A stretch of 28,279 nucleotides of DNA, from positions 1 through 28,279 of the IMG/VR virus record IMGVR_UViG_3300036398_003426; one strand, 5' to 3'. The position numbers were made by a program, and so were the translations under genes. This DNA is from a virus. Below are positions 1-8,622 of this stretch, piece after piece (position 1 is the first letter of the stretch; every line of letters starts with the position of its first letter). The notes under the pieces are model-generated. The model ran no database searches and was not told where the DNA came from. It worked only from the letters and a program-made list of their open reading frames with translations.

Positions 1-3000
1 TTTGGCGAAAGTCAAACCTGTTGTGGTCACAACCCCACCATTTGTTGAAGTTACATTTCGTAACTGCATCCTACCGATACCTGAACCATCATTTGTACAA
101 TAAAAACCTATTGTAAATGGAAAACCACCATATTTAACATTGGAACATTGTATAATACTATTACCACCACCTGTACCTATGTTTTTAACGTGAGTATAGT
201 TAGAACCAAATCTAACATTTTCAACATAAAATATGGCGTTTAATTGTGGTGTTGTAGATGATGAATAAACAATCGATGAGACACCAGTTCCTGTACAACC
301 CTGAATTTGACAATCTTGTATCATGGATTGGTCAGCACCATAGATTAAAGTTTGGTTAGGATTTTTTGCCTCTATTATTGTAGTTGTTGAATTGTCACCA
401 ACCACACTAACATAAGATTTCATATAAAAAGGATCCTCATAGTAAACCCCAGGACCTACTTTAACAACCCAAGGGTTTGTTGCTGAAGCACCTGTAATAC
501 TATCAACGGCTGCTTTAACTGAGTTATAATCTGTACTACCACCAGTAAGTGATACATTAATAAAGTTTGGGATATAATTTATACTATTATAATTTCTTGT
601 AAAGAATTTTCCATTTCCATCTATAACTAAAAAGTCATCTAATGTGTTATCCTCTGTTGGTGATGATATTGTATAAGAACTACCTGTAATATTTGTCGCG
701 TTTAAGTCATTAATGGTTAGATAACCTAAATTTGTATTACCAGTAACAGATAAATCACCATTAATTGTTAAACCAGACATTATGTCAATTGTAATTGTTA
801 AACCAGATACACCATTATTTTGTGATAATGTTATTGTGTTAGAATTATTATATGTAAAACCAGTAACATATGTATCATTATTAAAGAGTTGTATTTTATT
901 AATGTTTCCACTAAAACCACCCAAATAATTTGTTGTTGCATCCACCTCCCAAGTCGGTGTGTTTCCACCAACAATGGTTCCGTTTATATAAAATGATGGT
1001 CCAAAGAGACTACAATCTAACATTCTAACAACTGAATTTCCTTCAGCTTCAACATTGAAAACAAATTTTGAATTTTCAAAAATTATACTTGAACCGGATT
1101 TAGCAGTTACGGTTCCAATGATTAATGATTCGTTTATGGTGTTTGTACCACCACTAAATGTTGAATTTAAAATTGTACATTCACTAGATGTCATTAAAAC
1201 GCTAGGTACAGAATCTTTTCTATTAATACCCGTATAACAATTTTTAAGTGAAATAATACTATTAGAGGTTAAAGAACAATCTATGTCAAAATTATTAATA
1301 TTAACGTTTTCAATAAAAATATTAACATTACTAATACCTGATGTTGATACGTGATTAAAACCATTTTGGAATTGAGCTCCAATGCTAGCACCTATAATTG
1401 TAATACTATCAGGTATATTTATCGTTGATTCGGTGTAAAGTCCTGGATATAAAAAATAAACAACATTTGTATTTCCAGAAAATACCGATATCGCTTTTGA
1501 TAAGGTTTGATAAGGTTTATTATTGAGACCGGTTCCAGTCGTATCATTACCAAGAGTACTAATGTAAACAAAATTTTGATCAGGTTGTAACGTATCCCAA
1601 TAACCATTACCTGTTGCATCACTTGTTAAAACATACCCACTATTTGGTCCGTTTGTATATTTTATTCCATTAGTGGTGATATTACCGGCGTTAATCGTTG
1701 TGGCGGTTAAAATACCTGATGTTATTTCTAAATTACCATTAATTTTATAATTACCATTTAGTTCTTTACCATAAACCCAAGTATTTGATGTACCACTATA
1801 AAGTAATAAATCACCATTACTTTCTGAACCAGTATTTTTTACATTATGTAAATTACTTAAAGTATAACCCAAAGAAGGTCTAACCAATATAGAACCATCA
1901 GATACTCCAAGGTTTTTAACAACTGCGACTTGAATTTTTAGGTTTGGTGAATCTGGTTCAACATTTGTTAACCCACCCAATATTGTTGGTGAAACATATA
2001 ATATATCACCTTGTAACCAAGTTTCACCATAAGGTGTACCTGTTGTATCAATATCTCTTACAATACCAAAAGTATTAACAAAACCTGTATTACCACTTAA
2101 TATGTCTTCTGTTGCGACACCTATTGTTGAATAATAAGGATAAGTACCGTCAGCAATCATATAAGCCCCGACAATCTTACCCGTTGTTGGATCAACACCA
2201 GCAGATCTAATAACACGACCATTGGTTAACCCTGAAACCGTTGTTGTATTTAAAACAGGTATATAATTTTCTAAACCTACTTGTTGTGTAACATTACCAC
2301 CTGCCATACCAATGTTTAAAGTTCCCTCATTTGGATTCCAAGTAAGTTCCGCAACACTTGTTGAACCTGTGCGTGATGTGTTTAATTGTAAACTATCTGT
2401 GGTTACTTTACCTGTAACACTAAAATTACCAATATTTGAAGTATTCCCAGAAATGGTATAATTACCTAAAAGATTTTTAGTATTAACCCAAACGTTAGAA
2501 CCGTTATATGTACTTCGCATTAATAAATCACCGGTGGTAACACCACTAATTCTAACATCATGAAGTTCATCCAATTCCCATCCGTTTGAAATATTGATGA
2601 ATATGGAACCTACGGTTGCATTAACTCTAACAACATAACCAATAAGAACTATGTGTTGTGGTGCAATAGGTTTTGTTGAAGTGTATCCACCTGGAGTTGT
2701 TGGTGATAAAAATATTGGTGTACCACCTGTTAAACCTAAAGTATTTAAATTACTAATAATACCAAAAGTAGTGACATAACCTTCAGCACCTGAAGCTATT
2801 GCCACATCAACCATACCGAGAGTTGTAACAGAATAACCATCACTAACTGCTGACGCTCTTTTAACAGAAGGTCTATTACCTTGTGAACCCGAAACATAAA
2901 CTATCTCACCTTTTTGTAGTGTTGTAGCTTCAGAATTATAAACTCTTACAACTTCTTCTTGACCGACTTGAAAATCAACCAATCCTGTTGTACTATCACC

Positions 3001-4947
3001 AATACCAATATTTAAAGTTCCAGTTCCAGAATCCCAATTAATTCTACCAAATTGTGTTGTTGTACTCGCTGTTGTATTAAAATCAACATAATTAGTATAA
3101 ACCGAATTAAATGTTGAATTACCCGACGCAGTAATCCAAGCGGTTTGTACTCCTGCGTTACTTTCTATAATTATATTTTTATCGTTATCATTTCCTGTAC
3201 CACCTCTAAATTGAACCCCACCTAAAGTTGAATTTGTAACTATTTCAGGATTTGTTGAATTATTATAAGCCTGTTGTAAAGTTGTTGTTGGTGTACCACC
3301 TGCCGCACCGGACGCGTCACCAAATTTTGAAACATTAAAAAATAAAGCCTTTGTGGTATCACTTAAATCAGTTGTGGTACTCAATACGGACAAAATACCT
3401 ATTAAAATAGCGTTAGTTGAGTTGTTTGAAAATTCTACGAATTGTTCTGTCGCAATACCTGCAACTGCTTGAGCTAATGTAGTATAAAATACTTGACCAT
3501 ATTGAACTCTAAACTGTCCGTTTTGAAGTAAATAAATTCTTTGGTTTGTGGCTTTGGTACCCGTTAGTGGAGTGATTACGCCACCAACATCATATTTTGT
3601 TGGGTCAATTAAAGTAACATTTGAAGTTGTTCCACCAGTTTGTGTTACATACTGAAAAGAACAAGGTGAAGTTCCTGAAACAGATATTACATTAGGTTGT
3701 AATGTGTCGTTGGCAAAATTAATACCTAAACCATATAAAAAATTGGCACTTGTATTGAAACTTAAATTAACACCATTTGCTGAAGGTCTAACACCACCAT
3801 TAATTAAATTAATAGGTACAAACATATCACGAAGTTGTGATAGTGGTGATAAAACAAAATCAGGTTGACTAAAAGCGTTAACTATGGTTGTTTTATTTGG
3901 GTGATCTAATTTACCTAAAAATATATTTTGTCTTCTTTCTTGTTCTGTTAAAGGTCTATCTAATTGTGAAATGGTACCATTAATTGTTAAATAAACAAAA
4001 CTAACAACAGCTGTGTTTACATATGTTGCGGTATGAGTACCACCACTATAATCCACATAATATAATTGGGGACTTAATGGGTTTGTTGTATCATCAACAA
4101 CCCACCCTTTTACAGGTGCAACATTAAATGTTGTTGTAGAAGCAATAATTAAACCTGAAAATTCAAAAACACCAGTTGATGAGTTTACTGTTGAAATATT
4201 ATAACCTAAAGTAACCCAATTTAACCCGTTACTTACTAGTTGTATTGAATTTGTTTCACCTAAAATTACAAATGGTTTATCATCGATAGTTTGACCAGTA
4301 ACTGGTTGAACTGTTACTGCACCACCTCCGTTATTTTTAACAGCTAATAATCTACCTTGTATACCAACCGCTGATGGTAAATAAACGGTAAATGTACCAC
4401 CAGAAACGTCAATCATATAATCTTCAGTGGTTGCGGTATAAGTACTACTAACAGTTATTTGTTTAAATGTAACACCTCCAGTTGATGTAATTCCCTTTGT
4501 TTGTGTTAAACCAGTTACAGTTAAATTACCATTAATTGTTAGACCTGAAAATGTATTTAAATAAACATTTAAATCTGATTGCCCTCCGTTTTGTGATATG
4601 GTTAATTTATTTTGATTATTATATGTAAAACCTGTTACATAAAAATCATTAGTTACTAAACCTGTCAAATATTGTCCATCACCATAATAAGTTGTTGCTG
4701 ATACTGAACCTGTAACTAAAACGTTACCATTAACAGTCCCACCCGAAAGTGTGGACAATCTATCCCAACCAACTTGTCTAACTTCAATAGTATTAGTACC
4801 ACCTGTATCCCCTATAGATGTATATAAAAAACCATCTTGTGTATTAACTGCTAACTCACCAACCAATAATTGTGATATTGTGGGAATTTTTCCTGAAACA
4901 TTTGAACGCTTAAGCTTAAATATATTTTGTCTTGTTGTACCTGTCAT
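1..4947 (-). CDS. Giant modular tail-fibre/adhesin protein, C-terminus beyond window
   Basis: I read this frame codon by codon: it is open from the ATG at 4947 to base 1, so at least 1649 residues are encoded and the stop lies outside the window. The N-terminus (MTGTTRQNIFKLKR, then GELAVNTQDGFLYTS) looks like a virion attachment segment and resembles the N-terminus of the fibre at 6170-8110. Residues about 76-106 carry a module shared with the fibre at 15130-16869. Residues about 630-800 and 865-1035 are two copies of one domain, starting INWDSGTGTLNIG and LTWNPNEGTLNIG. Residues about 1110-1350 (YISTLGNDTTGTGLNNKPYQ) and 1463-1649 (VSLTGGSTDYNSVKAAVDS, then VKVGPGVYYEDP) look like pectin-lyase-type beta-helix modules. 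Low-complexity Thr/Asn/Gly composition fits a fibre. It probably binds a host surface receptor; the exact virion position is unknown. Confidence 0.8.
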   Translation of the reverse strand, partial: MTGTTRQNIFKLKRSNVSGKIPTISQLLVGELAVNTQDGFLYTSIGDTGGTNTIEVRQVGWDRLSTLSGGTVNGNVLVTGSVSATTYYGDGQYLTGLVTNDFYVTGFTYNNQNKLTISQNGGQSDLNVYLNTFSGLTINGNLTVTGLTQTKGITSTGGVTFKQITVSSTYTATTEDYMIDVSGGTFTVYLPSAVGIQGRLLAVKNNGGGAVTVQPVTGQTIDDKPFVILGETNSIQLVSNGLNWVTLGYNISTVNSSTGVFEFSGLIIASTTTFNVAPVKGWVVDDTTNPLSPQLYYVDYSGGTHTATYVNTAVVSFVYLTINGTISQLDRPLTEQERRQNIFLGKLDHPNKTTIVNAFSQPDFVLSPLSQLRDMFVPINLINGGVRPSANGVNLSFNTSANFLYGLGINFANDTLQPNVISVSGTSPCSFQYVTQTGGTTSNVTLIDPTKYDVGGVITPLTGTKATNQRIYLLQNGQFRVQYGQVFYTTLAQAVAGIATEQFVEFSNNSTNAILIGILSVLSTTTDLSDTTKALFFNVSKFGDASGAAGGTPTTTLQQAYNNSTNPEIVTNSTLGGVQFRGGTGNDNDKNIIIESNAGVQTAWITASGNSTFNSVYTNYVDFNTTASTTTQFGRINWDSGTGTLNIGIGDSTTGLVDFQVGQEEVVRVYNSEATTLQKGEIVYVSGSQGNRPSVKRASAVSDGYSVTTLGMVDVAIASGAEGYVTTFGIISNLNTLGLTGGTPIFLSPTTPGGYTSTKPIAPQHIVLIGYVVRVNATVGSIFINISNGWELDELHDVRISGVTTGDLLMRSTYNGSNVWVNTKNLLGNYTISGNTSNIGNFSVTGKVTTDSLQLNTSRTGSTSVAELTWNPNEGTLNIGMAGGNVTQQVGLENYIPVLNTTTVSGLTNGRVIRSAGVDPTTGKIVGAYMIADGTYPYYSTIGVATEDILSGNTGFVNTFGIVRDIDTTGTPYGETWLQGDILYVSPTILGGLTNVEPDSPNLKIQVAVVKNLGVSDGSILVRPSLGYTLSNLHNVKNTGSESNGDLLLYSGTSNTWVYGKELNGNYKINGNLEITSGILTATTINAGNITTNGIKYTNGPNSGYVLTSDATGNGYWDTLQPDQNFVYISTLGNDTTGTGLNNKPYQTLSKAISVFSGNTNVVYFLYPGLYTESTINIPDSITIIGASIGAQFQNGFNHVSTSGISNVNIFIENVNINNFDIDCSLTSNSIISLKNCYTGINRKDSVPSVLMTSSECTILNSTFSGGTNTINESLIIGTVTAKSGSSIIFENSKFVFNVEAEGNSVVRMLDCSLFGPSFYINGTIVGGNTPTWEVDATTNYLGGFSGNINKIQLFNNDTYVTGFTYNNSNTITLSQNNGVSGLTITIDIMSGLTINGDLSVTGNTNLGYLTINDLNATNITGSSYTISSPTEDNTLDDFLVIDGNGKFFTRNYNSINYIPNFINVSLTGGSTDYNSVKAAVDSITGASATNPWVVKVGPGVYYEDPFYMKSYVSVVGDNSTTTIIEAKNPNQTLIYGADQSMIQDCQIQGCTGTGVSSIVYSSSTTPQLNAIFYVENVRFGSNYTHVKNIGTGGGNSIIQCSNVKYGGFPFTIGFYCTNDGSGIGRMQLRNVTSTNGGVVTTTGLTFAK
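4630..4721 (-). repeat. Left arm of 92-bp inverted repeat between two fibre genes
   Basis: Read on the minus strand, these 92 bases match 16433-16524 on the plus strand at 88 of 92 positions by my alignment. The last 50 bases in coding direction (4679 down to 4630, starting atggacaata and ending tgtaacaggt) are identical. Both arms lie in the same reading frame and encode LVTGSVSATT..YG.GQYLTGLVTNDFYVTG. Confidence 0.9.
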
Positions 4948-4967
4948 ATTTATGACTATTTAAAATA

Positions 4968-4977
4968 CCTATATAGG
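4968..4977. promoter_or_regulatory. Short palindrome in the leader of the giant fibre gene
   Basis: CCTATATAGG is a perfect 10-bp palindrome lying 20 bp upstream of the giant fibre start codon. It could be a protein-binding site or chance in AT-rich DNA. Confidence 0.3.
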
Positions 4978-4990
4978 GTTATAATATTTT

Positions 4991-5006
4991 TGAGTTATAT
5001 AACTCA
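4991..5006. promoter_or_regulatory. 16-bp perfect palindrome, candidate operator
   Basis: TGAGTTATATAACTCA is a perfect palindrome in the 99-bp gap between the endonuclease stop and the giant fibre start. On the minus strand it lies four bases downstream of the ATATTTAT box at 5011-5018, where a repressor or activator site would be placed if that box is a promoter. The role is inferred. Confidence 0.4.
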
Positions 5007-5010
5007 TTAT

Positions 5011-5018
5011 ATAAATAT
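5011..5018 (-). promoter_or_regulatory. ATATTTAT box upstream of giant fibre gene
   Basis: On the minus strand this reads GAATATTTATATAATGAG. It matches the recurring box described at 12115-12122, but lies 63 bp from the start codon, so the leader here would be longer. Confidence 0.35.
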
Positions 5019-5046
5019 TCATGGTAAAGAAAAAAGGTTAGGGTTT

Positions 5047-6060
5047 TTATTGTTTTAATTTTACATAATCTTCCTTATACATCCATTTAGATTTTTTATA
5101 TGTTTTTAATTTACCGTTAATACAAGACCATATGTTACCAGGGCCAAAACCGTCAGATTTGGCTTGATGTATAAAATCATATTCCTTTATTAAATTATCA
5201 TTTAAATCTAACCTAACCACAGGTTTTCTATTTTTACACGGTTTTCCCCACATAGGGTTTTTTCCACCTTTTTGTTTATACCCTTTACCATAAAATGGAT
5301 TTTTTTCACCTATATTAGCTTGTCTTATTTTTTCTTTAACCTCTTCAGACATTATTTTTTTTCTATTTTTGGCCGATTCGGACATTTTTTTTCTAGTCTC
5401 ATCACTAACCACTTTACCTAAATGAAATTGTCTTAATTTTTCTTTAACTTCGTTTGATAAATGTTTACCCCACATAGGATTTTTTTCACCCTTTTGTCTA
5501 TCACCTTTACCATACGCAGGATTTTTTTCACCTATATTAGCTTGTCTTATTTTTTCCTTAACTTCTTCAGGATGTTTTCTACCTTTTTGTGATTTAGACA
5601 TTTTTTCTTTAGCTAACCTAGCCTTTTCGACACCAATTTGTTCTTCTAAAGTTTTACCTTTTTTTTGTTCTGATATTTTTTTCTTTTGTTCTTCAGACCA
5701 TTTATTACCAAAATTGGGGTTGTTCTCACCCACAATATTTTTACCGTGTTTTACTTTAACATAGTCCGACCATTCATTAGTTAAAGGGTTTTTTAAATTA
5801 TAATTTAATGTAGAATTAACACCACCATGTTCATTTATCCAATAAATTTCACGATTATTTAAGTCTTCCGTTTCTTCTATTATCTCAAAAACAAAATTTT
5901 CTTTACCATATTTGTTATATGATTTTTGGAGATGTTCATTATGGTGTTCATTTTTTTCTAACCAATAAAAGTGATTCCACTTTCTATCGTTAAGTCTTTC
6001 TGATTGCCCAATATAAACTTTACCGTTTATTAAATTTGTGATTTTGTAGATCCCTTTCAT
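5047..6060 (-). CDS. GIY-YIG homing endonuclease with NUMOD3-type repeats
   Basis: This 337-residue protein begins MKGIYKITN and continues KVYIGQS, giving the GIY (residues 3-5) and YIG (16-18) motifs of the GIY-YIG nuclease fold. R26 and E71 (in NNREIYW) sit where the family has its catalytic Arg and metal-binding Glu. Residues about 110-285 hold repeated NUMOD3-like DNA-binding units (NPNFGNKWSEEQKKKIS; NPAYGKG; NPMWGKHLS; NPFYGKG; NPMWGKP). The C-terminus (VVRLDLNDNLIKEYDFIHQA to KSKWMYKED) resembles a NUMOD1-type helix-turn-helix. It probably makes a site-specific double-strand break that drives its own spread. It lies free-standing between two fibre genes, with no sign of a host intron. 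The next gene downstream starts 99 bp after its stop. Confidence 0.9.
   Translation of the reverse strand: MKGIYKITNLINGKVYIGQSERLNDRKWNHFYWLEKNEHHNEHLQKSYNKYGKENFVFEIIEETEDLNNREIYWINEHGGVNSTLNYNLKNPLTNEWSDYVKVKHGKNIVGENNPNFGNKWSEEQKKKISEQKKGKTLEEQIGVEKARLAKEKMSKSQKGRKHPEEVKEKIRQANIGEKNPAYGKGDRQKGEKNPMWGKHLSNEVKEKLRQFHLGKVVSDETRKKMSESAKNRKKIMSEEVKEKIRQANIGEKNPFYGKGYKQKGGKNPMWGKPCKNRKPVVRLDLNDNLIKEYDFIHQAKSDGFGPGNIWSCINGKLKTYKKSKWMYKEDYVKLKQ
5244..5571 (-). repeat. Internal duplication in the endonuclease DNA-binding region
   Basis: About 106 bases at 5244-5349 recur at 5466-5571, offset by exactly 222 bases (74 codons), with few mismatches. Each copy encodes EEVKEKIRQANIGEKNP.YGKG followed by QKG.KNPMWGK. 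It is a recent-looking duplication of NUMOD3-type units, which may extend or alter the recognised DNA site. Confidence 0.75.
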
Positions 6061-6086
6061 AACATTGTTTTTTTTTATAAAATACT

Positions 6087-6110
6087 AAAGGACGAGTTGT
6101 CTCGTCCTTT
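6087..6110. terminator. 10-bp stem hairpin, probable transcription terminator
   Basis: AAAGGACGAG, loop TTGT, CTCGTCCTTT form a perfect 10-bp stem. It lies about 60 bp past the stop of the minus-strand fibre (6170) and 26 bp upstream of the endonuclease start. T-rich sequence follows on both strands (TTTTAAT on plus; TTTAGTATTTTAT on minus). It would separate the fibre transcript from the endonuclease gene. Confidence 0.65.
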
Positions 6111-6169
6111 TAATAAATATATCGATATTTTAAAAAGTAGTATGTTCCTCGGAAAAAAAATACCACGAA

Positions 6170-8110
6170 CTAGTACTGCCCTCCATCTAACGTGTCGAAT
6201 TCTGCCAAAACCCTAACACCGTTAGGTGCTCCATTGTTTAAGTTAGTATTTCTAATAACAATATCATTTAACTGTGTTAACCAACCTCTGTTATCATTAC
6301 CAACACCACCAGCTGTATATTCAGTCACAACAGGTACCTGATTACCAGTTAAACCAGTTAATGTATCTAATCTTGATACTGTAAAGTAAGTGTCAGTACC
6401 TTGTGTACCACTACCATCTTGTACTCTAATACCTGAAGCTATAGAAGTTGATGAGGTATTACCTGTTGGATTGTAGTTTAAAGTAATTTGTGGATCCTCA
6501 ACGTATAATTCATTTGTTGCCACAGTTGTACCTGTACCAAATACGATAAAGTTACCATGTACAATCAAATCACCAATACCAGGTGTTGAATGTGATCCAC
6601 CAGAACCTATTGTAACACCACCTTGACCAAAAGTTGATGGACCGTCAGATATACCGTTGTTAACCACTAATTTACCACTTGTGGTACCAATAGTTAATGT
6701 ATTACTACCATCGTTGTATAAGAAATCACTTTCAGTTTTTAATTTACCGTCAGAACCTACATAAACAACTTGTCCAGATGTTAAATTACTTATTGATAAA
6801 CCAGAGAATGAATTAATATAAACAGGTAAATCGGGTTCACCTTGATTTCTAGAAATTGTTAGTTTATTTGATGCACTATCATAAGTGAAACCAGTTACAT
6901 ATGTATCAGTACCGTCAATACCGGTAACTTGAAAAGGTGTTTTACCACTATCATTATAACTAAACGTGATGGTACCATTTGAATATGTACCACCTGTAAC
7001 AAATGTATCGGTAAAAGGTAATGTATATGTACCGTCAGGGACGTTTTGGTTGTATTTTAAACCTATTACACCGTCATTATCACTATTTGAAGGGGCGGTT
7101 GTAATAGTACCACCTGTTACAAATGTATCCATGCCATCAATACCAGTAACCTGGAATGAGGTGGCATCGTTTTTAACAAATGTAATAGTACCATTACTAG
7201 TGTCATAAGTACCACCTGTAACAAACGTGTCTTTAACTGTTATGGTATAATTAGTAGTTTCTAATGGTGTACCACGATAAGTTAAATTATAAGTTTGATT
7301 ATTATTTGATGTTGTCGCACTCTGTGATAAAGTAATACCTGTCACATAAACTTCTTTTGTTTGTGAAAAAGCCGTTAATGAGGTATAATTAACAATTTCA
7401 AAAGGATTTGTACCAGTAGCTGTTGTATTATAAAGACCAGTCCCAGTAATAGTTAAATTATTAACTATTTCAGTGCCAGTAACATTTAAGTTAGTGGTGT
7501 TGATTGTTGAACTGTTTACTGTTGTTATATTACCAGTTACAGCACTTAACGTACTAGAAGCGTAAAGATTTGTTGCATTAACATTAGTTGCTGTGACACC
7601 TTGTAAAGATGATGTACCTGTAACAGTTAGATTACCGTTAACATTTGTTGTACCATATAACGATAGATTATTAAAAGTATCTATTGTTATTGGTGAGGCT
7701 GAAGAACCGTCATTAAGACCTAATGTTAGGGTATTAGGCGTCCATGTACCACCAGTGACATAAGTGTTTGTGGATGCAGCAATATCTGATATGTTAGCTA
7801 ATACAAAACCTGTTGTGGTACCAGATAGAAATTTACCGGCTAAATTAGTTGTTTCACCTTGGTACTCTGTTATTTTATTTCTTAATTGTAAGTTATAAAG
7901 ATTAGAACCTACTTCAAAATATGTACCACCTGAAGTTGCGTTTGATGGATCAACAAAAGGTGTGTAATCACCACCAGTTGTTCCTGAAAAGAATAAAATA
8001 CCATTATATAAGTTAACTAACGGTTCACCCATTTGTACACCACTTGAAGGTAGTGTACCATTGTTGGATTGGTTATTCTTAAGTTTGTAAATTGTCCTTC
8101 TTATTGCCAT
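6170..8110 (-). CDS. Tail-fibre-like structural protein (646 residues)
   Basis: The N-terminus (MAIRRTIYKLKNN, then GEPLVNLYNGILFFSG) resembles the N-terminus of the giant fibre at 1-4947 and is probably a shared virion anchor. Residues about 140-240 are Thr/Asn/Ser-rich triplet-like beta sequence (NVTGTEIVNNLTITGTG). Residues about 250-430 contain repeated D-T-[FY]-V-T-G units with a duplicated FQVTGIDG segment. The C-terminal region from about 515 (GSGGSHSTPGIGDLIVHG, then YVEDPQITLNY and SGIRVQDGSG) resembles domains near the ends of other phage fibres, and the protein ends LDGGQY. The stop is TAG. Its own ATATTTAT box lies 15 bp upstream of the ATG. It is probably a trimeric fibre or baseplate-associated spike; the receptor cannot be predicted. 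Confidence 0.75.
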   Translation of the reverse strand: MAIRRTIYKLKNNQSNNGTLPSSGVQMGEPLVNLYNGILFFSGTTGGDYTPFVDPSNATSGGTYFEVGSNLYNLQLRNKITEYQGETTNLAGKFLSGTTTGFVLANISDIAASTNTYVTGGTWTPNTLTLGLNDGSSASPITIDTFNNLSLYGTTNVNGNLTVTGTSSLQGVTATNVNATNLYASSTLSAVTGNITTVNSSTINTTNLNVTGTEIVNNLTITGTGLYNTTATGTNPFEIVNYTSLTAFSQTKEVYVTGITLSQSATTSNNNQTYNLTYRGTPLETTNYTITVKDTFVTGGTYDTSNGTITFVKNDATSFQVTGIDGMDTFVTGGTITTAPSNSDNDGVIGLKYNQNVPDGTYTLPFTDTFVTGGTYSNGTITFSYNDSGKTPFQVTGIDGTDTYVTGFTYDSASNKLTISRNQGEPDLPVYINSFSGLSISNLTSGQVVYVGSDGKLKTESDFLYNDGSNTLTIGTTSGKLVVNNGISDGPSTFGQGGVTIGSGGSHSTPGIGDLIVHGNFIVFGTGTTVATNELYVEDPQITLNYNPTGNTSSTSIASGIRVQDGSGTQGTDTYFTVSRLDTLTGLTGNQVPVVTEYTAGGVGNDNRGWLTQLNDIVIRNTNLNNGAPNGVRVLAEFDTLDGGQY

Positions 8111-8125
8111 TTTTGTTTTTTATAT

Positions 8126-8133
8126 ATAAATAT
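8126..8133 (-). promoter_or_regulatory. ATATTTAT box 15 bp upstream of fibre start
   Basis: The coding strand reads GAATATTTATATATAAA, a 17-base string also found exactly at 21188-21204 on the plus strand. The box ends 15 bases before the ATG at 8110. It lies in the 68-bp gap after the gene at 8179-8622. Confidence 0.5.
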
Positions 8134-8178
8134 TCTATTATTGTTAAAATTTTTTATTTAAAAAATATTTACTTTTTT

Positions 8179-8622
8179 TTAATAAAAACCTCCATTTAAG
8201 ACATCATCTTGAATGATAGAATTATCAGCTGTTATTTCTCTAGTATTACCACTTAAATCTAAACCTAGATTTAATTTAGGTGTATAAATTATACCTGTGG
8301 CAGTCCATACCGTGGACGTACCACTAATAGTGTTAATATTTCTAAATCGTCTACTCGGTGAACCAACACTGATTAAATTATCTGATGTAGGTAAAACTTC
8401 AGTAGTGTATACTGTGATTGCGTTGTTTATTGTAACACCACTTTCACAAGCAACAATGTTTTCTGTGTATAAAGTACTTCCAGAACCACAATTTATAATA
8501 TCACCATCTATTGTGGCATCACCAGTAATATCAATAGTATTAGCACTAAAAGATTCTGAACCTGTAGGTTCTATCACAAATATTTTGGTTATATCACTAT
8601 TTCCACAAAAATTACTGCTCAT
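8179..8622 (-). CDS. Small fibre-tip-like virion protein
   Basis: This 147-residue protein contains ITGDATIDGDIINCGSGS, beta-strand-rich fibre-like sequence, then VLPTSDNLISVGSPSRRFRN. That pattern resembles a conserved segment in phage tail-fibre C-termini, where a series of G-x-x-x-R-R-F elements describes repeated strands. It ends VLNGGFY, close to the LDGGQY end of the next gene. Its ATG shares one base with the stop of the gp15-like gene (TAATG), so the two are probably translationally coupled and made together. There is no membrane segment. It may be a short fibre, a fibre-associated protein or a collar component; the family is not certain. Confidence 0.7.
   Translation of the reverse strand: MSSNFCGNSDITKIFVIEPTGSESFSANTIDITGDATIDGDIINCGSGSTLYTENIVACESGVTINNAITVYTTEVLPTSDNLISVGSPSRRFRNINTISGTSTVWTATGIIYTPKLNLGLDLSGNTREITADNSIIQDDVLNGGFY

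Noticed and set aside
1055-1622. Small open frames in the left part of the window
   Set aside because: The minus-strand giant fibre frame is open across the whole region and explains the coding signal; these are overlapping by chance.
5047-6060. Group I intron or intein around the homing endonuclease
   Set aside because: The flanking genes are complete on both sides with their own starts and a terminator hairpin; no split coding sequence was seen.
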